Below, piece by piece: positions 1 through 5,121 of a stretch of 5,701 bases of DNA. Each line of letters opens with the position of its first letter. The first letter of the stretch is position 1. The stretch spans positions 1 to 5,701 of the forward strand of contig JAFMJU010000267.1 in the NCBI GenBank assembly GCA_017853285.1, written 5' to 3'. The DNA comes from Gemmataceae bacterium. Lineage in GTDB: Bacteria > Planctomycetota > Planctomycetia > Gemmatales > Gemmataceae. The notes beneath the pieces were generated by a model. The model was given only the letters and a program-made list of their open reading frames with translations, ran no database searches and was not told the origin of the DNA. The position numbers and the translations under genes were made by a program.

Positions 1-1
1 C

Positions 2-1528
2 ACGGCGCCGGGAGCGCCGCAAAAGGTGCTTCCCCCGATGCCCTCGCCCAACGCGCCGCTGGTGGTCAACGGCCCAACGATACAATCTGGCCCGGCGGTG
101 CCCGGCGCTCCAGCCGCCGCCGGCCCGGCCGGCGCGAATCAGCCCAGGGACACCTTCGGCCTTGGGTTGGGCAACAAGGATCCCAAGGCGCCGCCGCGCC
201 CGCTGGACCTGACGGCCCGGTCGATCGAGGCCTGGATTTTCCGCATGGAGAACAAGGACCGCCTCGATCGCCTGCGCTGCGAGGGCACCGTCCAGGTGCG
301 CCAGGAGCCCTTGCGCCCCGACGAGAAGGGGTTGGACATCCGCGGAGAGACACTCCAGCTCACCGGTTCGCCCGAGGGCAACCTGCTCACCGTGACGGGC
401 GATCTGGCCCAGTTGCGCATGGACCGCAAGCTGATCGTCGGCCCCGAGGTGAACATCGACGAGGCCGCCAACAAGGTGTGGGTCACCGGCATCGGGGCGA
501 TCCAGATGGAGTCGCTCACCAACTTCCAGGGGGACAAGCTTTCCAAGCCGGTGCCCATGGAGGTGCACTGGAACAAATCGATGCTGCTCAACGGGCAATA
601 CGCCGAGTTCCACGGCGGCATCCAGGCCGAGCAGGAGCAGGCCAGGCTGGCATGCCAGGGGCTGCAGGTCTACTTCGACAAGCCGATCTCCCTGCGCAAT
701 GGTGGCAAGGGCGCCCATGTGCAGAACCTGGTCTGCGACCAGCGGGTGCGCGTGGAGGATTCGGTGCGCGAGAACGGCAAGCTGCAGAGGTACCAGCGCA
801 TCGTGGCGGTGACCCTGTCGATGAACCAGGTGGAGCGGGACGAGGAACCGGTGTCGCCGATGCCCAACGCCCCAGTCAAGAAGAACAGCGAGATCCGTGC
901 CTCGGGCCCCGGCGAGGTGCGCGTGCTGCAGCGCGGCGGCGCGGAACCTTCCATCCTGTCCGGAGGGCCCCCCGGCGCGACCCCGCCCCCCATGGCGCCC
1001 GGCGTGACCGCCAGCGCGGCCAAGCCGAAGGCGCCGACAACCGACAAACAGCAGTTGAAGATGACCTATGTCAGCTTCCAGAAGAGCATGTTCGGCAGCA
1101 ACACCCGGCAGAACAAGGCGAGCTTCCTCGAGAATGTCCGCGTGCTGAACTTCCCGTGCGAGGACCCGAATGTCGAGATCGACATCGACAAGGTGCTCGA
1201 CAGCATGCCCGCCGAGGCGCTTTACTTGCGCTGCGACAAGTTGGATGTGCTCAGCCACCAGGAGAACGGCGTCACCCACCAGGAGATGCGGGCCCGGGGC
1301 CGCGTGGTGGTGCAGTCGCGCGGGTATTCGGGGGCCGGGGAGCTGGTGACCTACGACGAGGCCAAGGGGCAGGTGATCTTCCACGGCTCGGCCGTAGACC
1401 CGGCGGTGCTGTATTACCAGACGCAACCGGGGGCCAAGCCGAAGGAATTGAAGGCCAAGAAGATCTTCTACAACCGGATCACCGGCCAGATACGCACCGA
1501 CGAGGCGTCGTCACTGGGCGGGAGCTGA
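2..1528 (+). CDS. OstA/LptA-like repeat protein, 5' partial
   Basis: The frame is open from the left edge to TGA at 1526-1528. A GTG lies at 26, but the codons before it are also Ala/Pro/Gly-rich, so the true start is probably upstream. Residues are numbered here from that GTG. Residues 1-60 are a low-complexity Ala/Pro/Gly segment. Residues 66-165 are beta-rich with short alternating strands and a VTGDLAQLRMD...VWVTGIGAIQME pattern. Residues 178-300 hold a second module, residues 311-342 are a Pro/Ala linker, and residues 346-496 are a third module ending in ELVTYDEAKGQVIFHG and KKIFYNRITGQIRT. Alternating strands with 'Yd..kg.v...G' signatures are typical of the OstA/LptA fold, which forms grooved beta-jellyrolls that carry lipopolysaccharide across the periplasm. 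The specific role (LPS transport or another envelope job) is inference. No signal peptide can be judged because the start is missing. Cysteines occur at 85, 210, 237, 378 and 403. The 3' end overlaps prmC by 18 bp. Confidence 0.8.
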   Translation, partial: TAPGAPQKVLPPMPSPNAPLVVNGPTIQSGPAVPGAPAAAGPAGANQPRDTFGLGLGNKDPKAPPRPLDLTARSIEAWIFRMENKDRLDRLRCEGTVQVRQEPLRPDEKGLDIRGETLQLTGSPEGNLLTVTGDLAQLRMDRKLIVGPEVNIDEAANKVWVTGIGAIQMESLTNFQGDKLSKPVPMEVHWNKSMLLNGQYAEFHGGIQAEQEQARLACQGLQVYFDKPISLRNGGKGAHVQNLVCDQRVRVEDSVRENGKLQRYQRIVAVTLSMNQVERDEEPVSPMPNAPVKKNSEIRASGPGEVRVLQRGGAEPSILSGGPPGATPPPMAPGVTASAAKPKAPTTDKQQLKMTYVSFQKSMFGSNTRQNKASFLENVRVLNFPCEDPNVEIDIDKVLDSMPAEALYLRCDKLDVLSHQENGVTHQEMRARGRVVVQSRGYSGAGELVTYDEAKGQVIFHGSAVDPAVLYYQTQPGAKPKELKAKKIFYNRITGQIRTDEASSLGGS

Positions 1529-2392
1529 CGGCCTGCCGGCGCGCACCACCCTGGGGTGGCCGCCGCCATCCTTGCGGACCGACTCGACCGTGAAACCCGC
1601 GCGGGTGAGCACACCCCGGGCACCCTCCTCCTGACCGGCCCCGATTTCAACCAGCAGCCTGCCTCCCGGCGCCAGGAGGGACAGCGCCTGCTCCGCAAGC
1701 CTCTCGATGACCCGCAACCCATCGGGGCCGCCGTCCAGCGCCAGCGCCGGCTCATGGTCGCGCACCCCGGGATCCAGCCCGGCGATATCCCCCGTGGGAA
1801 TGTAGGGAGGGTTGGACACGATCAGGTCGGGCCGCAGGCCGGCCAGCGGGGCCAGCAGGTCGCCCAGGCGGAAATCGACCCGGTCGGCCACCCCCAGACG
1901 GGTGGCGTTGCCGCGGGCCGTTTCAAGCGCCTCGGGGCTGATGTCCACCGCCACGATCCGCGCCTTGGGAAGGCGGTGCGCCAGCGCCACCGCCACGCAG
2001 CCGGTGCCGGTGCCGATATCGGCGATGAGGGGATCCGTTAGCGGTTTGGCCTGGCGGAGGGCCTCGTCCACCAGCAGCTCGGTGTCGGGCCTGGGGATCA
2101 GCGTCGCCGGTGAAACAGCAAAATCAAGGGAGTAAAACTCTTTTTTGCCCACGATATGGGCGGTGGGGCAGCCCTCCTGCCGGCGGCGTACCATGTCGCG
2201 GAAACGGGCGCGGCCCGCATCGTCCACGATCTGGTCGTGGCCCACATAAAGGTCGATGCGGCGGATGCCCAAGGCGCTGGCCAGCAGGATCTCGGCCTCC
2301 AGCCTGGGTGAATCGATGCCCCTTTCCTTGAAGCGACCGGTGGTCCATTCGAGCAAACGGGCCACGGTCCAGCTTTCGGGAGTGGCGGTCAT
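1511..2392 (-). CDS. prmC: Release factor glutamine methyltransferase PrmC (HemK)
   Basis: This is a 293-residue SAM-dependent N5-glutamine methyltransferase acting in the cytoplasm on the GGQ glutamine of RF1 and RF2. Residues 1-80 form the helical N-terminal domain that binds the release factor, with SPRLEAEILLASAL at 28-41. The linker motif LIPRPDTE is at 98-105. The SAM-binding loop DIGTGTG is at 125-131, the acidic strand end AVDIS at 148-152, and the catalytic NPPY at 194-197, followed by the usual EPALALDGG at 214-222. Length and motif order match the family. The ATG at 2392 lies 4 bp after the prfA stop, with an AAGG about 9 nt upstream inside prfA, which indicates a translationally linked operon. 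Placement right after its substrate gene supports the call. The last codons overlap the convergent OstA-like gene. Confidence 0.97.
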   Translation of the reverse strand: MTATPESWTVARLLEWTTGRFKERGIDSPRLEAEILLASALGIRRIDLYVGHDQIVDDAGRARFRDMVRRRQEGCPTAHIVGKKEFYSLDFAVSPATLIPRPDTELLVDEALRQAKPLTDPLIADIGTGTGCVAVALAHRLPKARIVAVDISPEALETARGNATRLGVADRVDFRLGDLLAPLAGLRPDLIVSNPPYIPTGDIAGLDPGVRDHEPALALDGGPDGLRVIERLAEQALSLLAPGGRLLVEIGAGQEEGARGVLTRAGFTVESVRKDGGGHPRVVRAGRPSAPAQ

Positions 2393-2396
2393 GGGG

Positions 2397-3479
2397 TCAG
2401 GCCTTGCCGCCGGTCCCGAGGCCGGCCAGCTTCAGCCGCTCCTGCCTGTCGTGGGCCTTTAGGGGGGCGAACACATCATCCAACTGGCCTTCCATCACCA
2501 GGTCAAGATTGTGGAGGGTGAGGCCGATGCGGTGGTCGGTGATGCGGTTCTGCGGGAAGTTGTAGGTGCGAATGCGCTCGTTGCGGTCGCCCGAACCGAT
2601 CAGGTTGCGGCGCATCTCCGACCGTTCGTTGTGCAGTTTCTCCCGCTGGTACTCGTACAGCCGGGTGCGCAGGATGCGCAGGGCGGTATCGTAGTTCTTG
2701 TGCTGGCTGCGGCCGTCCTGGCACTTCACTTCCAGCCCGGTGGGCTTGTGCCAGATGCGCACGGCGCTCTCGGTTTTGTTCACATGCTGGCCGCCGGCGC
2801 CGCCGGCGCGCATGCGCTCCCACTCGATGTCCTCGTCGCGGATCTCCACCTGCACCTCGTCGGGCTCGGGGAGCACCGCGACTGTGGCGGCTGAGGTATG
2901 GATGCGGCCCTGCGATTCGGTCTTGGGCACGCGCTGGACGCGGTGGCCGCCGCTCTCGTGGCGCATGCAGTCCCACATGCCGTCGCCGGTGAGGGCGAAG
3001 ACCACCTCCTTGAAGCCGCCCATTTCACCCGGGCTGAAGGAGATTTCCTCCACCCCCCAGCCCCTGGCCCGGGCGTACATGGAATACATGCGGAACAGGT
3101 CGCCGGCGAAGATGGCGGCCTCGTCGCCGCCGGTGCCGGCCCGGATTTCAATGATGCAGCGGTCGAAATCTTCCTCGCCGGAAAGGAGCAGGTCCTCCAG
3201 TCGGCGGGTGAGTTCCTCGTGGCGGGGTTTCAGGGTTTCCAGTTCCTCGCGGGCCAGCTCGGCCATGTCCTTGTCGCCCGAGGCGGCGAGGGCCTCAGCG
3301 TCCGCCAGGTTTTTTTCCACCTCGAGAAACAGCAGGTAGGGGGTCACCCGTTTGCTGAGGCTGCCATGCTCGCGTGACAGCTGGCTGAACTGTTTGCGGT
3401 CAGCCACAACGGCCGGTTCGGCCAGGAGGGTTTCCACTTCAGCCAGACGAGTTCGCGCGGCCTCGAAAGCTTCACGCAT
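2397..3479 (-). CDS. prfA: Peptide chain release factor 1 (RF1)
   Basis: RF1 recognises UAA and UAG in the ribosomal A site and triggers peptidyl-tRNA hydrolysis. The ATG at 3479 gives 360 residues, the same length as the E. coli protein. The N-terminal coiled/helical domain covers about residues 1-100. The block IEIRAGTGGDEAAIF is at 110-124. The codon-recognition tripeptide PxT is PKT at 185-187 within RVPKTESQGRIHTSA, which marks RF1 rather than RF2 (SPF). The catalytic GGQ is at 229-231 in GAGGQHVNKTESAVR, and Q231 is the expected PrmC methylation target. RSQHKN (257-262) and the C-terminal NRITDHRIGLTLHNL (311-325) are also conserved. The frame extends upstream to a TTG at 3551, but those codons cover a promoter-like box and the rpmE terminator stem, so I reject that start. 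No strong Shine-Dalgarno is seen before 3479. prmC follows after 4 bp. Confidence 0.98.
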   Translation of the reverse strand: MREAFEAARTRLAEVETLLAEPAVVADRKQFSQLSREHGSLSKRVTPYLLFLEVEKNLADAEALAASGDKDMAELAREELETLKPRHEELTRRLEDLLLSGEEDFDRCIIEIRAGTGGDEAAIFAGDLFRMYSMYARARGWGVEEISFSPGEMGGFKEVVFALTGDGMWDCMRHESGGHRVQRVPKTESQGRIHTSAATVAVLPEPDEVQVEIRDEDIEWERMRAGGAGGQHVNKTESAVRIWHKPTGLEVKCQDGRSQHKNYDTALRILRTRLYEYQREKLHNERSEMRRNLIGSGDRNERIRTYNFPQNRITDHRIGLTLHNLDLVMEGQLDDVFAPLKAHDRQERLKLAGLGTGGKA

Positions 3480-3524
3480 GGTGCGGACGGTTACCGGAAA
3501 GGGGGTATGGGCTTGTAAACAGTG

Positions 3525-3551
3525 ATTATATCTGAAGCTAGGCAAAAGCAA
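3525..3551 (-). promoter_or_regulatory. Candidate promoter for prfA-prmC
   Basis: On the minus strand a perfect TATAAT lies at 3530-3525. The best -35 match is TTGCTT at 3551-3546 with a short 15-bp spacer, so the -35 element is weak. Transcription would begin near 3518, giving a leader of about 40 nt before the prfA ATG at 3479. The -35 region overlaps the tail of the rpmE terminator. The -10 match is seen directly; promoter activity is inferred. Confidence 0.4.
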
Positions 3552-3578
3552 TGCGCGCCCGGAAACCGGACGCGCATT
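3540..3578 (-). terminator. Rho-independent terminator after rpmE
   Basis: Arms 3550-3562 and 3566-3578 form a 13-pair stem around a 3-nt loop, starting 24 bp after the rpmE stop. Position 3558/3570 is a C-A mismatch if read on the plus strand, but a U-G wobble in minus-strand RNA, so only the minus transcript gives a continuous stem. It is followed on the minus strand by GCTTTTGCC, a short U-tract. Strand preference and position both fit termination of rpmE, possibly incomplete because the T-tract is only four bases. Confidence 0.7.
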
Positions 3579-3602
3579 GGGGAAAACCGTTGCGAAAACG
3601 GA

Positions 3603-3836
3603 TTACTTGGTTTCGGGTGTGGCTTCTGACTTGCCGGCCCACTTGCCGTATTTCTTGGTGAACCGCTCCACCCGGCCGGTGGTGTCCACGAACTTCAGCT
3701 TGCCGGTGAAGAACGGGTGGCAGGAGGAACAAATTTCAACCGCGATGTTCTTGCGGGTGCTGCGGGTGGTGAACTTGGCGCCGCAACCGCAGGCGACCGA
3801 GGCCTCGACATATTCGGGGTGGATTGACTTCTTCAT
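3603..3836 (-). CDS. rpmE: 50S ribosomal protein L31, zinc-binding type
   Basis: This is a 77-residue protein of the large ribosomal subunit that helps bridge the 50S and 30S at the central protuberance. It starts MKKSIHPEY, as in typical L31. Four cysteines at 16, 18, 36 and 39 (CGC and CSSC) form the zinc site of the C+ (RpmE, type A) form. The conserved CHPFFTGK at 39-46 and GRVERFTKKYG at 54-64 follow. The C-terminal tail after residue 67 (GKSEATPETK) is slightly longer than in E. coli (70 residues). The ATG at 3836 has an AGGA 10 nt upstream. It leads the rpmE-prfA-prmC cluster, an order common in bacteria, and ends at a hairpin terminator. Retaining the zinc form means it could serve as a zinc store where a C- paralogue exists, but no paralogue is in the window. 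Confidence 0.97.
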   Translation of the reverse strand: MKKSIHPEYVEASVACGCGAKFTTRSTRKNIAVEICSSCHPFFTGKLKFVDTTGRVERFTKKYGKWAGKSEATPETK

Positions 3837-3899
3837 GGCTCGATATTCCTGGCTGAAGGCCCTTCAACTTGGGGTGGAAAAGCCTGCTTATTAACCTAA

Positions 3900-3909
3900 T
3901 TTCGCGAAA
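3900..3909. promoter_or_regulatory. 10-bp palindrome TTTCGCGAAA, possible operator
   Basis: TTTCGCGAAA is a perfect palindrome 64 bp upstream of the rpmE start and lies about at the start site of the proposed rpmE promoter. A repressor site there would be well placed. The palindrome is plain in the sequence; any binding protein is unknown, and a 10-bp palindrome can arise by chance. Confidence 0.25.
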
Positions 3910-3913
3910 AACC

Positions 3914-3941
3914 ACCATAGCACAATCGGCCAAATCAACAA
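3914..3941 (-). promoter_or_regulatory. Weak candidate promoter for rpmE
   Basis: On the minus strand TTGTTG (3941-3936) and TATGGT (3919-3914) are separated by 16 bp. TATGGT is preceded by TG one base away, the extended -10 arrangement. Each hexamer is imperfect. The start would be near 3907, leaving a leader of about 70 nt for rpmE. Confidence 0.25.
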
Positions 3942-3963
3942 GCCGGGACCAGTTTTCCCGGCT
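3941..3963. repeat. 8-bp inverted repeat (hairpin) upstream of rpmE
   Basis: AGCCGGGA at 3941-3948 and TCCCGGCT at 3956-3963 are perfect inverted repeats around a 7-nt spacer. There is no T-tract on the plus strand and only a broken one (TGTTGATTT) on the minus strand. No gene ends nearby, so a terminator role is not obvious. It could be an operator, a leader hairpin, or an early terminator of a leftward transcript. Confidence 0.4.
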
Positions 3964-4002
3964 GAATGGCCCTTGAAAGCACAGAAATCGCCTGCCGGAT
4001 GG

Positions 4003-4030
4003 TTGACAGTGCCTCAAAGGCCCATAAACT
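4003..4030 (+). promoter_or_regulatory. Candidate sigma70-type promoter for thyX
   Basis: A perfect TTGACA at 4003-4008 and TAAACT (4 of 6) at 4025-4030 are separated by 16 bp. Transcription from about 4037 would leave a leader of nearly 240 nt before thyX, containing the hairpin at 4170-4238. The hexamers are flanked by an ACAGT/ACTGT inverted repeat (4006-4010 and 4028-4032). It is the best rightward promoter match I found in the gap. Confidence 0.4.
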
Positions 4031-4169
4031 GTAATGAACAGAAAAGTAGCATTGATTTTATCGGGTGCTACACATTCTAAATTGCAAAGACGATTTCTTG
4101 CGGGATATGCGAGCTTGCCCTTGGGCGGCTTGATCCCCTAGTTCGATGGGTATGGCAGTCAGCAAGCCC

Positions 4170-4238
4170 TAGCCATCCTGCACTTTGCCCTTATTCAGAA
4201 TTCCCCGGCCGGCTTCTGGTGATGTGCCAGGATGGCTA
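4170..4238 (+). promoter_or_regulatory. Long leader hairpin upstream of thyX
   Basis: TAGCCATCCTG at 4170-4180 pairs perfectly with CAGGATGGCTA at 4228-4238. CAC at 4181-4183 extends the stem with GTG at 4224-4226, past one bulged C at 4227, to give 14 pairs. Inside the 40-nt loop, CAGAA (4196-4200) can pair with TTCTG (4214-4218). The element ends 36 nt before the thyX ATG. It is not followed by a T-tract, so it is not a classical terminator. It may be a cis-regulatory RNA, an mRNA stabiliser or a DNA operator pair. I do not recognise a known riboswitch class. Confidence 0.4.
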
Positions 4239-4274
4239 CCGGATATCCCAAGTTGAAAGGTTGCCGCAGATCTG

Positions 4275-5048
4275 ATGCGGATCCTCAGAGACCCCCAAAT
4301 TTACCTGCTAGGCAGGCAATCCACCGATCAGGGTGAGGTGGATCGTTTTCTTTCCGACCACGGCGTGGCGTGGCAGACCGACACCGATGTCGCCGGCGAG
4401 CATCTGGTGGAGGTGGCTGGCCGCGTCTGCTACATGAGCTTTGCCAAGCCCCGTCCGGGCGGCAACCAGGCCTACATTCACCACATCCTTGAGGTGGGGC
4501 ACGGTTCGGTGCTGGAGCATGCGGTCTGGAATTTCCTGATCACCGGGGTGAGCCGCTCCTTCACCCACGAACTGGTCCGTCACCGGGCGGGCATGGGGTA
4601 TTCCCAGCTCAGCCAGCGTTATGTGGACGAGTCGGTGGCGGAGTATGTCGAGCCGGACTGCATCGCCGACGACCCCGCCGCGCACCAGATCTTTCAGGAG
4701 ACCGTGCAGGCGGCCCATGACGGGTACCGCAAGCTGGTGGATATTTTGTCCGAGAAGTTCGCGGACGAGCCGGACCGGACGCTCCGGCGGAAGAAAGCCA
4801 GGCAGGCGGCGCGCAGCGTGCTGCCAAACGCCACCGAAACCAAGATTTTTGTGACCGCAAACGGCCGTTCCCTGCGTCACTTCCTCGAAATGCGTGGCAG
4901 TCGCCACGCCGAGGACGAGATTCGCAAGGTGGCTGTGGCGATGTTGAGGATCCTGCAGAAGGAATCCCCCAACCTGTTCGGCGACTACACCCTCGCCAAG
5001 CTCGAAGACGGCACCTTTGAGATAGAAACCCCGTTCCGCAAGGTCTGA
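4275..5048 (+). CDS. thyX: Flavin-dependent thymidylate synthase ThyX
   Basis: This cytoplasmic enzyme makes dTMP from dUMP using methylene-tetrahydrofolate, FAD and NAD(P)H; it replaces ThyA in organisms that lack it. The 257 residues show the family order. VEVAGRVCYMSF is at 45-56, GHGSVLEHAVWNFLI at 75-89 (flavin contact), and SRSFTHELVRHRAGMGYSQLSQRYV at 93-117, holding the ThyX signature. QAARSVLPNATETKIFVTANGRSLRHFLEMR is at 177-207, followed by AEDEIR at 212-217. The signature has eight residues between RHR (102-104) and the serine at 113, one more than the classical RHR-x7-S. The ATG at 4275 is supported by an in-frame TGA at 4254-4256. A GAAAGG lies 14 nt upstream, a rather long spacing for a ribosome site. 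rho follows 73 bp later on the same strand. Confidence 0.96.
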   Translation: MRILRDPQIYLLGRQSTDQGEVDRFLSDHGVAWQTDTDVAGEHLVEVAGRVCYMSFAKPRPGGNQAYIHHILEVGHGSVLEHAVWNFLITGVSRSFTHELVRHRAGMGYSQLSQRYVDESVAEYVEPDCIADDPAAHQIFQETVQAAHDGYRKLVDILSEKFADEPDRTLRRKKARQAARSVLPNATETKIFVTANGRSLRHFLEMRGSRHAEDEIRKVAVAMLRILQKESPNLFGDYTLAKLEDGTFEIETPFRKV

Positions 5049-5058
5049 TGCGATAGTG

Positions 5059-5079
5059 GGCCCGGGTGGACCGTTTTTT
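5059..5079 (+). terminator. Possible weak terminator after thyX
   Basis: Eleven bases past the thyX stop, GGCCC (5059-5063) can fold on GGACC (5068-5072) with one central C-A mismatch and a GGGT loop, followed one base later by six Ts (5074-5079). The T-tract is good but the stem has only four pairs, so termination may be weak and some transcription may run on into rho. Confidence 0.3.
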
Positions 5080-5121
5080 CAAGGTATTTCACTTTTCCTC
5101 TCCCAGGCGATCTGTTCAAGC

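Larger units (their letters stand above)
3837..4274. other. Divergent intergenic region between rpmE and thyX
   Basis: This 438-bp stretch holds no gene I can support. It is visibly less GC-rich than its flanks. It contains, left to right, a 10-bp palindrome, a weak leftward promoter candidate, an 8-bp hairpin, a rightward TTGACA-type promoter candidate, a 35-codon ORF judged to be chance, two potentially competing hairpins, and an 8-bp palindrome GGATATCC at 4241-4248. The well-supported items are listed separately. No tRNA-like or known riboswitch pattern was recognised. Confidence 0.8.

Noticed and set aside
139..621. 160-codon minus-strand ORF opposite the OstA-like gene
   Set aside because: No recognisable motifs; it is fully antisense to a supported gene, and long spurious ORFs are expected at this GC content.
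478..1593. 371-codon plus-strand ORF overlapping the OstA-like gene
   Set aside because: It lies in an alternate frame of a gene with clear domain structure and has an Arg/Gly/Pro-rich composition typical of out-of-frame reading in GC-rich DNA.
2511..3377. Plus-strand ORFs opposite prfA
   Set aside because: Several overlapping frames are open here, all antisense to a full-length conserved prfA, with low-complexity translations.
3480..3551. 24-residue N-terminal extension of prfA from TTG 3551
   Set aside because: The extension covers a TATAAT box and starts within the rpmE terminator, is unlike RF1 N-termini, and the ATG at 3479 gives the standard 360-residue length.
4034..4141. 35-codon ORF (starts MNRKVALILSG) just after the thyX promoter candidate
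   Set aside because: It has no ribosome site, uses codons such as AGA, GTA and TTA that are uncommon in the neighbouring genes, and resembles nothing I know. A leader peptide cannot be excluded, but chance is more likely.
4146..4172. 8-codon ORF MGMAVSKP inside the thyX leader
   Set aside because: Too short to judge, with no ribosome site upstream and no run of regulatory codons as in amino-acid attenuators.
4241..4248. 8-bp palindrome GGATATCC before thyX
   Set aside because: Short enough to be chance and not associated with any other signal; noted only as part of the intergenic region.
3837..4274. tRNA, small RNA gene or known riboswitch in the rpmE-thyX gap
   Set aside because: No cloverleaf, TTCGA-type T-loop with matching stems, or conserved riboswitch core was found by eye; a covariance-model search would be needed to be certain.
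4308..4907. 199-codon minus-strand ORF opposite thyX
   Set aside because: Fully antisense to an unambiguous thyX, with no family signature of its own.
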